From positions 35,948,010 to 36,012,009 of the forward strand of contig OX352763.1 of NCBI GenBank assembly GCA_947095585.1: DNA of 64,000 nt. The letters run 5' to 3'. The DNA comes from Nephrocerus scutellatus (lineage: Eukaryota > Arthropoda > Insecta > Diptera > Pipunculidae). Below the pieces are notes generated by a model. The model was given only the letters and a program-made list of their open reading frames with translations, had not been told where the DNA came from and made no database searches. This document shows positions 1 through 11,044 of the stretch, piece after piece (positions within the stretch are counted from its first letter, which is position 1; each line of letters opens with the position of its first letter). A program made the translations under genes and the position numbers.

Positions 1-430
1 TCGCGTGTGGCGCGAGTGATGGGTTGACATTTTTTTTCGACTTCTTTCAGTTCCTTTTCGACCAAGTTCAACACGACCTAGAGCGCTGAAATTTTGTGGG
101 TGTCTAAGTCCAAAATAGCATTTTTCCACGTATCATGCGTGTCACGTTTCGCATGTGGCACGTGTGATGGTTTAATTCGCGCCATTTTCTCGTTTCTTTA
201 GGTCTTTTTTAACCACCTTTCGCACGACCTAGAGGGCTGAAATTTTGTGAGCGGCCCAATATCAGGGGCCAATGTTGATATCCAGCTTTTGACGCGTGTG
301 GCGAGTGTGAAGCGTGGAAAAAAGAAAATTCTTTGAAGTTCAAACAAAAGCTCAAAAATAGATATTTTGGAGATTATTACCAAATAATAAACGACTGTGT
401 GGCGTGTTTCGATAAATATATATAAGTTTA
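1..430 (+). repeat. Repeat family A copy, cut by the window start
   Basis: Two diverged units, each carrying the core 'cgacctagag.gctgaaattttgtg' preceded by a CpG-rich stretch of gcgtgtggc/cacgtgtga words. The reverse complement of nearly the whole segment reappears at 39165-39560, including the shared end near 'tttcgataaatatata'. A tandem array of the same core lies at 34917-35600. The copy may extend left of the window. No coding capacity is recognised; a short reading frame here is incidental. Confidence 0.8.
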
Positions 431-1221
431 CTTGTTTATCTTTTAACTTCAGCCACCGTAACTAGTGGAATTTTATCCTTTCATGCTCAATAATATTAGG
501 TAGTACATATATTTCAATACTGCCCACAAAGTTCGGTTGGAACATTCCCTATAGATGTTCTGCAAATCTTGATGCTTTTTGATAATTGTTTCTGGCCCAA
601 CTGTCTCCGAATTTTTAATTGGGGCGGGGGCATAAAAATTGTTCCAAAAATTTGTTATGATGAATACTGATATTTTTTTTCTACAGGGTGGTGGATTTTT
701 TAAACTTCTGTATTATTGTTAGTCAAATATTTTTAAAATTCCGAGCAATTCTTTTTAAAATCCCTTTTGAAAATTTATAACGATCCTAATGTATTTAGTT
801 TTAATTGTAATTTTGATGGAAAAACAAATGACAGCATATGCAAAAAAAACGAAAGTCCTGTAAAATATTGGACGGATGGTCACCATAGTGATACATGATA
901 CAAAAAAAGTTGATAATATCGGGAGAACATTTACTTGTCGGGGAATATGCCAGCATCCTGAATACAGATGGGAGTACATGCTCTTGCCTTGAAGAACCTC
1001 ATTAAAATGTAAACGAATTGCGTTCAAAAGCAGGACTCTCGAATTATTAACTATGTGCTGTGTTTGCAGTCCTTCTGTTCTGCTGTTTTTTCACTCTCAC
1101 AGTTTTAAGGTTAAATAACCAATTGACTCACTGTGTAAATACGAGAAGCAGCTTCTGTTCCGGCTGGCATCCAGCTGTGTTGTTTTTCTTCACTCAACGC
1201 TTCAATATAACTACGCGTTAG
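431..1221. other. AT-rich sequence without recognised feature
   Basis: No convincing ORF, RNA gene or repeat was found. The last ~170 bases could hold the 5' untranslated region of the candidate Adar first exon, but no promoter element is clear enough to call. Confidence 0.5.
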
Positions 1222-1344
1222 ATGAACGTAAATATTTTTTCTACCAAATCAAAAGCAACTGTGCTGGACTCTGGTTTGGCTAAAAACGAAGATACAAAGA
1301 TACGAATATGCTTGCCAAAGCCACTTTCCAGAATGTTGTCTTTG
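1222..1344 (+). CDS. Adar: Candidate first coding exon of Adar (speculative)
   Basis: An open frame runs from an ATG at 1222, directly preceded by an in-frame TAG, to a consensus donor TTG|GTAAGT at 1344/1345. A second in-frame ATG at 1333 starts M-L-S-L. The exon ends in phase 0, and the Adar exon at 6285 begins in phase 0 after its acceptor, so splicing would give ...[17 protein letters not shown]. Known fly Adar proteins also have a short Met-Leu-starting leader before the M-N-G-Y motif, which fits. The upstream 37 residues resemble nothing I know, so the true start may be 1333. It could equally be a chance ORF. Only splice phase and the M-L start support it. Confidence 0.35.
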
Positions 1345-2609
1345 GTAAGTTTTTGTGTGCGTCCTTATCGTCGTAAGCAGAGCAGCTGGTTGTGGACATT
1401 AGGGAAGCACGAGGGGAATATAGCAAAAAGTAAAAACAAACCTGAGGAAAAAAAGGAGAGCACATAAATACAGGAAGACGACGTTCGAATTACCGCAGGA
1501 CTCACAAGGAAACCATTTATCCTGATTTCGTAGCATTGCACGTGCAGCACTCCGCACTCGTCACTGATTTTCTTCTTCTTCTTCTTGTTTACGCTCGTGC
1601 TTTTTTGGCAAATACTCAGAACTTTTTTTTTTTTTGAACATTGCTTACGCGACTGTTTCGCCAGTTTGTGGACTCGACTCAACACGACAGCTGGATTCTG
1701 GTGTTTAATTTGAAAAGTTTTTTTTCTTCATAATCATAACTCACTTTTTTTTAAGTTTATTTTGTTCAGTTGCAGTTGCTTGTCTGTGTCTTTGCATAGC
1801 GTAGCCGGCAGTGCAGCATTTGGATTCAGTTTGACATTGATTGCTAACGTATTTAAGTATCTACTTCTATCTTTAACGATATAAATGAAATAAAAACTTA
1901 TAAATTCTTTGCTTAGCATAAATTAAAAAAAAAATCAGATTCGGTTGACGATGCAGTTGTTAACACACGACACTGGCGCCACCGCATTGAACTGGTGGGG
2001 GAATCCACGTCAGATTTGGAATTCTAATCTACTGCTATTTTATGTTTTATGGGGTGTTTTTCCATATATCTTATCTGATGTACGAGGAGAGCTTTACTGC
2101 AGTTTCTTATTCGATTTATTGTCGAAATCCGATTTGTTCTTGGAGTTTTGTTTAAAAAAATCGTTATTGTTGTTTCATTTGTGGCCATAAGAACATAAAG
2201 TTTTGTGAGCTGCATCGAAGATTCAAAACAGGTCAACAGGTTTTTCGTAATTTTTGTTGTTGTCATTTTGTTCAGAGATGTCTATCTACCGAGCGAGTGC
2301 CAAATTGAAGAGGTTTTTCGCTCAACATGACGACTAGCCATCGAAGCCACCCACTGACCATTGGACTGCTCGCTTTACTGCATCTATAAAATATCGGAGT
2401 AGAGTAGAGGAGTAGACACGTAGAGAATAGATCGCATTATTCTATTTAGAAAGACTTCCCGCTTACAGAGTTGTCTGTCACATAAATAATAAGACAAATA
2501 CTATTAGTAACTGTTAGTGTTAAGCATAATGGTGACAAGTGTGCAGCATGTTATACAAATAAACAGGCCCCTAGCTTGTGTTATTTAATTAATTATCATA
2601 TCACATAAC

Positions 2610-4060
2610 ACCACACCACTGTCTTACCCTCAAAAAACTCCAAACCCGCTCAAGTCCTTGAAGCGTGAATTGTACATAACTATTTATTTCAATTAATATT
2701 CGACGACAATTTTGTTTAACATTGCGGCCTGTTATATAAGAAATAAGATACATAAGGCATAATATCAACATTATGTATATATGTATATCAATGTGTCTGG
2801 TCAACCTACAATATATAGTAATATTGCGCAGTATGGTCGGTTCTGCGGGCACGTAATTGAGGCCGAATTTATTCTATCCCTCAGTTCAGAGACGTCTTCG
2901 ACTCAATATCTCCATTGGTACAGGTCATTGGTACAGGTAAAACAGCGGTACAGGTGCTCGCGGAGTCAGCGTCCTTTACTGATCATGCCGTTGCAGCTTT
3001 GCGACGCTCCTAAAACAGTCTCACTCCGTCGACATCGGAAATTGGGGTACCTATGAGTGGCCCATAACCTCCTCTTGCCGATTATATGCAATATTTGTAT
3101 TTTCGGGTAGGTCTTGAAGGGTTGGGGCTGGCATATTGCGTTTTAACACTTACTTCTACATACAAATACTGATCAAAATACAACACTATTTTTTGTTTAA
3201 ATCGATCTTTTAACAGACACATGAATCACCGCGCTAGCACGTCTGAGTCGTGAGCTACACTAAATAGAAAGGAGCGATAGCGCCTGTTTTCTCGAATCTG
3301 CGCGTTTCTCCTACTCCACCAACCCGTCTGACCATGATGCAAACTCAAGGTCTTATCAGCGAGCTGACAATATACGTTAAATAACCACACCGCACTTACG
3401 TCTCTAAGACTAATAGTTAGGAACTATTAAGGCAGGACGATTTCGTTACGCTACTATTTTTGTTCATGTGCCCCCATGTTTCGATTTTAAAGACATTCCA
3501 CGTCAAAAACACTATACAACCACAAACCCCATCGACCAACGTTGTCTTACCAATGCTATTCATCTCAACGACTTTGAAAACTATGGATTCAACATTGAGA
3601 TCTGTCACCGTCTATCTCCGTTGACAAACCACTGACTTCTCAATGCTATTCTCAGCGACCCCGAATAGTGTAAATTCGAGACCCTCCAAATGCTTTGAAG
3701 CATGAGCTAATTAAAAAAATTCTTTAATACAAGACCACACCCCGTCGAACCATCCCTGTCTTACCAAAACATCTTAGCGACCCCCGACAAATTAGAAATC
3801 TAAATTGGCTCTCCTCCTCAAAAAAAATAAATAAACCCAAAACATCTCAAGACCCACCAAATCCCAAATTAAACAAAAACAGCATACAGCATCACAATGC
3901 GTCAACCCACCACTGCCTTGCCATCACTATTCATTTCAGCGACCCAGAAAACTATAGATTCGACACTAATATAATATCAATATCGACCTCGCCACAAAAA
4001 CCACAAGACCCCCTTAAGACTCACCATATCCCTTGAAGTGTGCTTCCCTCTAGGTTGTTT
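2610..4060. repeat. Highly diverged direct repeats
   Basis: A phrase close to 'ccactgtcttaccaatgcta', followed by 'ttcat.tcagcgacccagaa', recurs in degraded form near 2612, 3535, 3625, 3750 and 3910, with irregular spacing of roughly 90-170 bp in the later copies. 'gaaaactatagattcgac' follows the copies near 3570 and 3945. This suggests an old, decayed tandem repeat or a dismembered element. It is unlike families A-D and no protein family is recognisable. Confidence 0.45.
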
Positions 4061-4689
4061 AAGAAGTTTCTTAGCTAGATGTTCCGCTGTAATAGAGCTT
4101 CCGGTTGATTTTCCCCTGCTTGTTCAAAAAAATTTCCCTCCAAACTTCTAAGGATATATATAGCACTTGGAGATCTTGTAGAATCTTTGGACTTTTACTT
4201 TCAAAATCAATTGGCTTAGGATAAAATAGGTGGGTCGCTAATGCATGTGATACGTCCGTGCTGGTGATTGGTGATGAAGTTACAGTGACATCTGGAGTTG
4301 AACAGAGCGGTATTTTGTACATTTCTAAATCTTCTTTTCAATTTCTTGACGTTTCCAGCTATGTGTAATACTCCTTCGTCGTCTATATCAATATCACCTA
4401 GTGTAACAATCAAGAGCGAGATTGTTGTCAGCTCTTTCTTCTGGAATGCAGCCTGGTCCTCCTTGTATATGTTGTTCTGAGGTGTGAGTTTGAGCAGGAA
4501 TGATTTCTTTCGGATCGCCTATTGGCTCTGGGTTGAACTTCTGGAACATTAGATGAACTCTTCAGGTTGCGGGCCAAATCAATGTCAATGTTTCTTCTCG
4601 AAAGCTACTAGATCTCCCGGTAAATGAGCTTGCTCTCCTAATTTATTGGATGCTATACTATACATGAGCAGAAGTCAGAGAAACACATT

Positions 4690-4925
4690 TCAGACTAAAT
4701 TATATATATATGAAATCGATAGCGATGTGTGGTTGAGTAGTTTTTTTTTTCAGTTTTCTCAGGGGTAGTAACTATGACTGAAAAAATTAAGCTATCGCCA
4801 ATTCTTTTAAAACAAGTCCCATCAAATTTTGACTGGTAGAAGCCTAGATATACGACACGACAAACGTACACCCGTACAATCTTTTCATGTCCTCTGAATA
4901 TAAGCTTCGTCCTTCGGGCTCGCAA

Positions 4926-4932
<7 letters not shown>
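4690..4932 (+). repeat. Repeat family D, 3' portion
   Basis: It carries the family D landmarks in order: 'ttttctcaggggtagtaac', 'ttttaaaacaagtcccatca', 'aaattttgactggtagaag', 'gatatacgacacgacaaacg' and the terminal short palindrome in 'cgtccttcgggctcgcaat'. The same series occurs at 19545-21757, 45553-46150 and 60765-61325. The reading frames crossing it are incidental. Confidence 0.8.

Positions 4933-4982
<50 letters not shown>
4933..4982 (+). repeat. Uninterrupted run of 50 T
   Basis: A homopolymer run joins the end of a family D copy to the start of a family B copy. It could be a retroposition-type tail in antisense or slippage at a junction. Its exact length is uncertain because assemblies handle such runs badly. 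Confidence 0.9.
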
Positions 4983-5640
4983 CAAATTCTTGATATTAAC
5001 TTCGCGTGCCCATGGCTGGCTGGCTGTCAGATTTTCTGACCAATTTTTAACCCACTTCCTAAAGCCCGCTTTTATTGAAACTTTGCACACATATGTATCC
5101 CCCATGACAACACTTTCTATTAAAATTTAGGGCCCCTCGGGCCTCTGGATCGCGGGGCTCCCATACAAATATTATTCAAAATATACCCGATTTTCTTCAA
5201 ATTTTATACGCATGTTGATCTGTTGGTAGTGATCGGGCCCCGGGGTCGGGGGGCACCCATACAAATTTTATAAAAAATATACCCGATTTACTTCAAATTT
5301 TATGCACATGTGTATCTCCGATGGACAACTTTTTCTTGTAAAAATTTGGAAGTGATTGGGCTCAGGTATCGGGGATATAAATTTTATAAAAAAAAAGCAC
5401 CCGATTTTATTGAATTTTATACGCATGTGTACATCCGATAAACAAATCTTTTTGTAAAATTTGGAAGCGGCCCTGGGGTCCGGATGCATCCATACAAATT
5501 TTGTAAAAAAAAATACCCGATTTTCTTCAAATTTTATACACATGTGTATTTTCGATAAAAAAAACTTTTTGTAAAAATTTTGGAGTGTGTAAGATAAGGG
5601 GTTCCCAAAAATGTTTTTTTTTTAAATTTAACCCGATTTT
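4983..5640 (+). repeat. Repeat family B, tandem array of about five units
   Basis: It begins with the family B start, close to 'ttgatattaacttcgcgtg', then 'gaccaatttttaacccactt'. About five units of roughly 115-125 bp follow, each with 'acccgattttcttcaaattt', 'gcacatgtgtatctccgat', 'tttttgtaaaaatttggaag' and a GC-rich 'gggccccggggtcggggggc' block that decays to the right. Other copies lie at 26205, 38620, 47769, 58915 and 61508. Confidence 0.8.
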
Positions 5641-6027
5641 ATTCAAACTTTGCACATTGCGTATCAATTATAGATTTTATACAAAAAAATTTAATTTTTT
5701 TTGGTTGTTTTTATTTCTTATATACATATTCACCCCTGAAAGCATCAATATTGAAATAACCGCTAATGCCTACTCAGTAATTTGGTTTGAAAAAATTGTT
5801 TGTTCCCTCGCTTGCTTTCCGATATTTATTGTAGATTTTTTCCTCTCCTTTATGTAGATTTTGCTCCCTTATTTCAATGTTTTCAGAATCCAGTAAGTAT
5901 ACTCATCACCTTTTCCATAAAATAAATTTGTAAATACATTTGTAATCTTCACAGTCGATGTTGTGTGTAATAATTATTGGCCATTAATGACATTGTACTA
6001 ATCCGGGCAGAAGAATGAGCAGATCGA

Positions 6028-6062
6028 GAATCGAATCGAATCGAATCGAGTCGAGAGAATGA
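6028..6062 (+). repeat. (GAATC)n pentanucleotide microsatellite
   Basis: Four to five GAATC units degrade into GAGTC and GAGAGTC variants. It lies about 220 bp upstream of the Adar exon. Confidence 0.75.
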
Positions 6063-6284
6063 ATCGAGAGTCGAAAAATTCGATCAAAGTTACTGTACTG
6101 TCACTTCTTTAACATGCATTTTTGGTGTATACTAAATATATTTGTGTAATAAGTGTATGTGTTAGTTGTTATTTGTGTAATATTTAAATATTTATTCAAT
6201 TTCATTAACCATTCGTTAGGGCTTCTTAACCTTCCAATTCTTCTATAAAATTAAATCTATATTTTGTCTTCTAATTCGATATAG

Positions 6285-6372
6285 CCTCTGGTGGCGCCAA
6301 CAGTGGATAAAATGAACGGGTATAGTCGGAAATTACCCTCGAAGCGGCGGTATGAGGGTTCAAAGTTTACAC
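6285..6372 (+). CDS. Adar: Adar exon: N-terminal leader (M-N-G-Y region)
   Basis: Adar deaminates adenosine to inosine in double-stranded pre-mRNA in the nucleus. After the acceptor ATATAG the exon reads [20 protein letters not shown] and ends at a donor CAC|GTAAGT with one base of the next codon. The M-N-G-Y-x-R-K-L-P-x-K-R motif is the conserved leader of dipteran Adar, and the preceding P-x-V-x-A-P also fits that family. The exon is 88 bp, with an internal ATG at 6312. A GTG at 6291 opens the frame but is not a start; the frame is entered by splicing. The identification comes from recalled family similarity and could be confirmed by protein alignment. Confidence 0.9.
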
Positions 6373-6450
6373 GTAAGTTGCGCCGGTTACCAGTGAAATT
6401 GGTAAAGTTTTTCACTTTTTTTTTTTCGTTTTTATTTCTTCCATATTTAG
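6373..6450 (+). other. Short Adar intron, 78 bp, reading-frame open
   Basis: It starts GTAAGT and ends in a long T-rich tract plus TTTAG. Its length is a multiple of three and it has no in-frame stop, so retention would insert 26 residues, mostly Phe/Leu/Val, between the leader and the basic stretch. Fly Adar proteins continue from the leader into P-K-K-K without such an insert, which supports removal. The spliced junction reads K-F-T-L-H-P-K-K-K. Confidence 0.85.
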
Positions 6451-6605
6451 TTCATCCGAAGAAGAAACCCAGAGTCGGCAAGGAGCGTATACCACAGCCG
6501 AAGAATACGGTCGCTATGTTGAATGAGCTCAGGCACGGCTTGGTTTACAAATTGGAATCACAGACTGGTCCAGTGCATGCGCCATTGTTTTCCATTTCAG
6601 TTGAG
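6451..6605 (+). CDS. Adar: Adar exon: basic stretch and first half of dsRBD1
   Basis: The exon encodes [18 protein letters not shown], a basic nuclear-localisation-like stretch. Next comes the first dsRBD helix ([12 protein letters not shown]), then the strands [20 protein letters not shown]. The G-P-V-H-A-P-L-F turn is a hallmark of this domain. The exon stops after GAG at a consensus donor (GTAAGT) in phase 0. In fly Adar the next residues are V-D-G-Q-K-Y-L-G, so the domain is completed by a downstream exon. No such exon appears in the window. The partner is duplex RNA and the site of action is the nucleus. No disabling mutation is visible. Confidence 0.93.
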
Positions 6606-7369
6606 GTAAGTGCGGAGCTTTGTTTGTTTTGTTTTTCTGCACTAAATGCGTTTCTCAGCGTCAGTCCTTTTACCCTTTTTGTTTTGTTAATTATTTCCGC
6701 AAGAGTTGGCGCTCATTGCGGTTTATGGCTAATGGGAATCTAAATGGTATTTATTTTAGCTGTCGGTGTATTCATTACACATTTTGGTGAATAAATTATC
6801 ATTAAGTGCAGCAGTTAAGTTCGCGTTACTTTAAGACAACTTTCCACTATTTATCCTTATTTTATAAAACAATATCAAAACGATTCCTTTAGAAAAGCAG
6901 GTGCACAAAACACTGAAAATGCACCGTTGTTAGCGAAACTATTAAAAAGTTGAAGAATATTTTCATTGGATCCATAAGGTTAAGGCATTTCTATGTATGC
7001 GGATGTAAAGTAAATGCAAGATATCAAGTTACTACGCAAATATTCGCTTAGTTAAGGTGGAAGCTGTCGTAAAGTAGATACTAGGAGCCTGGATGAAAAG
7101 TTGAAGAGCCCATTAGTTTCTATAGGACTTTATATATTGCTTACATGAATCTAAGTCCATACTAGAGCTCTCATCCACAGGGTACTGATTTCTTCTCTCG
7201 GAATAGATTTCAAGGCGTCAGACGTACAAACATTTCTTCCAAATTATTTTCGATTGTGTTGCAACAATGGTCTAACCAGCCACTGTATTACTTATACATG
7301 TAACTACATTATTATTAGATATATATCATTACTTATACATACCACAGTAATACCATTATATTATACATA

Positions 7370-8480
7370 TATACTAGCTGTTTCCGGGCGCTTCACTACC
7401 CGCACTCATGAACCCCCTGCTTTCTTCTTACCAACGAGTTGGCTGATATTAACATTTTACATTTCCTATAGCCTATAATCATGAAATACGACAAAACTTG
7501 CTTCTAGCACTGTTTGTTTAAAAGAAAATAGATAACAAACAAACTAATGGCATTTTCGTGTATATCTCGATTCAAGCGCCATCTACCGAGTCCAAAAAAT
7601 ATAAACTTATCGTAGTACCAAACGAACATATGGTGTTAATATGGGCTTGTAACGAACGTTTTTATAGATTAGAAACACATTTTCAAAAATATCTCGACGT
7701 CAGCGCCACCTACCGGACCCAAAAAAAAAGATAAACATTTAGGGTCACCAACCGAAAATTTAACTTGAATATGTCCAGTGGTTTAGGTGTGATGCTCCTA
7801 CACACATAAACAACCATATCTCCACTCCAGCGCCATCTACGGAATCCAAAAAATAGTCGAATTTATTGGAGCACCAAACGAACTTACGGTGTTAATATGG
7901 CTTAGATACGTCTACTGGTTTAGGCTAGGTAAGGTAAGATATATATGCAAAATGATATTTTCAAGAATATCTCAACTCCAGCGCCACCTACCGAGCTAAA
8001 AAAATAGATAAACATTCATAAGCACCAATCGAACATACGGTTCGATTCTACTGGCTTAGTAGGGATGCGATAATAACAAAGGCCGCACCACATTTTGGTT
8101 AATATCTCTATCCAACGCCACCTACCGGGCCAAAAAAACATGAACTTGTCGAAGCACCAAAAGAACATACAGTATGATTCTACTGGCTTAGTCGGGATGC
8201 GATAATAACAAAGGCCGCACCACATTTTGGTTAATATCTCTACTCCAACGCCACCTACCGGGCCAAAAAAAACATGAACTTGTCGAAGCACCAAAAGAAC
8301 ATACAGTATGATTATGGTTTTGATACGTCCAGTGGTTTAGGCGTGATAATGTCTCGATTTCAGAGCCAAGTACCGGGTTCAAAATAAACATAAACTTATC
8401 GGAGCACCAAAGGAACATATGGTGAAAAGATGGCTTCGATACGTTCCGTGGCTTAGGCGTTGCGCGATTACATACAAGCG
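7370..8480 (+). repeat. Repeat family C: 5' end plus about seven tandem units
   Basis: It starts at 'atactagctgtttccgggcg', an end also seen inverted near 47970 and 61490. From about 7540 a unit containing 'cagcgccacctaccgg..c', 'gaacatacggt' and 'cgtccagtggtttaggcgtg' repeats. Unit landmarks fall near 7575, 7703, 7831, 7981, 8116, 8250 and 8365, a period of about 115-150 bp. The units near 8041-8174 and 8175-8308 are almost identical, so they amplified recently. The reading frames across the array are repeat translations, not genes. Confidence 0.85.
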
Positions 8481-8579
8481 CACAGTCATTTTTTTTTGTT
8501 GAACCACCGTTTGCCAAAGCCAAGTGATCAGTTGGAATTGGCTTTAAGAATTATTTCATCAAAATGAGAATCGAAATTT

Positions 8580-9420
8580 AGTTCCCTACCGCACAATATG
8601 TCGAAAAGATTGCACGGGTTGACCGTGGAAAAGATAATGTCGATGAGGAGACTTGTTGCACTTACGTGACAATTGTTGATATTCAGCTCTAGGCAATTTT
8701 TGAGGCGAACTATGTAGGTCTTGTTTAAGAGTCTTGTGGTGAAGAAATGGGTTTGAAGAATTTGGTATCGTCAGCGCAGAGAGAGAAAGGGCGAAGTGTT
8801 TAATGATCCTCTCAAGATCATTTATAGTTTGGATGAAGAGAAGGGGGACTATATGACTGCCTTGTGGAACACAAGAAGTGGCTAAGAATGTGGCCGATAG
8901 GACGAACCTGAAACGAACACTATGAGGACGGTTTTTCAGATAAGAAGATATCAGTTTTAACAATATGGGTTCAAACCCGGGGGCAGCCAATTTAAAAGGA
9001 TTAATTGATGAGTTATCAAAAGCCTTACTGAAATCAGTTGCAAAAACATCAACTTCTTTGCCACTCTCTTCTAAGGCTTAGTGGGCGAAGGAAACGAATT
9101 CAACGAGGTTTGTGATTGTGGTTGATCTACCTTTCAGAAAACCGTGTTGGTTAGGCGTTAAAAGAGACTTGGAATAGAGGCTTAAGGCTTCGTATAAAAA
9201 ACTTTTGAAGAATTTGGGTATATGAGAAAGTTTGGCAATAGTTCGATAATTAGTTACTTAATTTTTTGATTGGGGCATATGAAAGAGTTCTTCCAAATCT
9301 GAGGAGGAAATTATCCCTGTGAACGGGATAAGCGATTGTGGTAAAAAGGAGGACTGGAGTAACACTTTTAAAGAAATATGCCCAGAGAACCATCTGGCCG
9401 GGTAAGAATTCATTATTAAG
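8580..9420 (-). mobile_element. Jockey-like non-LTR retrotransposon, reverse-transcriptase fragment
   Basis: Translating leftward and allowing frameshifts, the RT blocks appear in order: an N-Y-R-T-I-A-K-L-S-H-I-P-K-F block, L-T-P-N-Q-H-G-F-L-K-G-R-S-T-T, V-D-V-F-A-T-D-F-S-K-A-F-D, V-P-Q-G-S-H-(L/I)-x-P-L-L-F and a mutated active site L-C-A-D-D-T-K-F. These correspond to RT motifs 2-5 of jockey-type elements. The best single frame is 8586-8990. Neither end is preserved and there are several frameshifts, so it is dead. It sits between repeat C and another LINE in the same orientation. Confidence 0.8.
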
Positions 9421-9639
9421 TTACTTTTTTCGATAAGAGTATGGTTTGAAAGAGAAGCGGGCTGTTGAGAAGCTAAGTAAGTACGAGTATGTTAATAACA
9501 AAGAGCGTTATAGTTTGATATCGGCTGTGTTTAAGTTCAAATACGACTATAATATGGTTTACATGTTACGACTACACTCTGTACTTACTCTATTGTTGTT
9601 GTATTGCAAGAAGTCGCATACATTAATATCGAGGTATCG

Positions 9640-11040
9640 ACCCTAGCAGTTTTCTTATCGGCTGGTCGGGTAAGAGCTATCCCTTGCATGTGATGCCTTT
9701 TCACTGGCGTATCACAAATGCTCCTTGAAATAGAGCCTGTGATCCAGCAGGATTCCGAGGTATTTTATATGTGGACTCGATGTGATGCTATGTTCCTGCT
9801 AGATGCTATGTTCCTGCTACTTATCAGTACAGATTCGCTTTTGTGATCGGCCAGCACTAACCCGGCTTCATGCAGACATCTCTGACAACCCGGAACATTT
9901 TATCATATTTTTGCGTTACATCTACGAGTGTTTTAGCAACAACCACTATAGTTATGTCATCCGCGTATCTGACGATTTCTACTCCAGCAGGTCGTCTAAA
10001 TGTTAGAATGCCGTCGTACATCACATTTAATAGTAGCGGTCAAAGTACAGAGCCCTGTGGTACTCCTCCGGTAACTTTGTATTGCCTGGGGCTCTCCTCG
10101 GTGTCATTTAACAAGGTTCTGTCACTGAAGTAGCTCGCAATGATTCGTAGCAAGTAGTCTGGTACCTTCAGTTTAGTTAAGGAAACCAACATTTTGTCCC
10201 AATTCGCGGAGTGAATGCATTTTTGACATCGAGTGTCACCACTGTGCAATATTATCCCCGCCTTTCCATCTCGTTCCTGCACGCGATATTACATAACGCC
10301 GCAATTGCAACGATGGCGCTCCTTTTTTTCATAAAGCCATTTTGGAATCTTCTTTCTTTCTAGCACCTTTCCCGCTGAGTCCAGCATACACAAAGGTCGG
10401 TACGACGACGGTTCATCTGGTGGCTTGTCACCTTTAGGAATGAGCACTAACCGCATACACTTCCATCTTTGTGGAAATATTCCAGTTAACACATGTTGTG
10501 TATACCCTACTAAATATTTCAGGCCTCCTTATCAGAGCAGTTTTCATAACTACGTTAGGAATACCATCCAGATCTGTGGCCTTGTGTGTCTTCAGTATCT
10601 GGTGGAATATTTTCTTTGTTGGGCTGCGCCTCGTGGGAAAAAGTTTGTGGTTCATTCTGCGATAAGAGGGCTGTCATTATCCTTGCGGATTCAGTGCTGA
10701 TTGGTGCTGTTCCAGAACTACCTTTGACTTTGTTCATAACTATTTTTATTTTGTAGGCGCCGCCCGAAGGGTTGTTCTGCACATCTTCGATGAGATCGCG
10801 GAAGGCTTGGCTTTTGATTTTCGCAATGGCCTTACGCAGTTGTTTTCGTTTTGCCATATGTCGGGATGAGTCACCCTAACGCCAATAATAATGCGAAGCA
10901 ATATTTTCTCTGTTACCCAACAAAAGGACTCCGGAAAACTTCTGAACAAAAATTTCTCTTGCATTTTGATGAAGCCGTCAGTCACACTGCAATCCTATCC
11001 ATAAATAGTGAAACGATGAATAGAGCTCAGTATGGGTTTG
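9640..11040 (-). mobile_element. R1-like non-LTR retrotransposon, RT fragment
   Basis: Reading leftward, an R-K-Q-L-R-K-A-I-A-K pre-RT segment is followed by K-A-T-D-L-D-G-I-P-N-V-V-M-K-T. Next come a G-I-F-P-Q-R-W-K block with V-L-I-P-K-G-D-K-P, S-S-Y-R-P-L-C-M-L-D-S-A-G-K, T-G-G-V-P-Q-G-S-V-L, the active site V-R-Y-A-D-D-I near 9955-9975, and a terminal F-K-E-H-L...A-S-E-K-A thumb segment near 9720. The R-P-L-C-M-L-D-S-A-G-K signature is typical of R1-group elements. The frame is broken many times and a piece between R-K-G-R and the catalytic region is lost near 10300. There is no RNase H or 3' tail. Confidence 0.8.
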
Positions 11041-11044
11041 GATA

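Larger units (their letters stand above)
1345..6284 (+). other. Presumed Adar intron 1, repeat-containing
   Basis: If the exon at 1222-1344 is real, this is the 4.9-kb intron joining it to the exon at 6285. It begins GTAAGT and ends in a moderately pyrimidine-rich tract followed by ATATAG. It contains the diverged repeats at 2.6-4.06 kb and the D, poly-T and B repeats at 4.69-5.64 kb. Minus-strand ORFs of 83 and 65 codons near 4071-4413 overlap and match no family I know. The rest is AT-rich sequence without recognised genes. Confidence 0.35.

Noticed and set aside
4071..4413. Overlapping minus-strand frames of 83 and 65 codons that look partly protein-like
   Set aside because: No recognised domain and inconsistent frames. 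They could be an old element fragment, but I cannot support a call.
5268..5543. 91-codon minus-strand frame with repeated sequence
   Set aside because: Periodic translation of family B units.
8016..8523. Overlapping 92- and 111-codon minus-strand frames
   Set aside because: They translate family C tandem units; the peptide repeats with the DNA unit.
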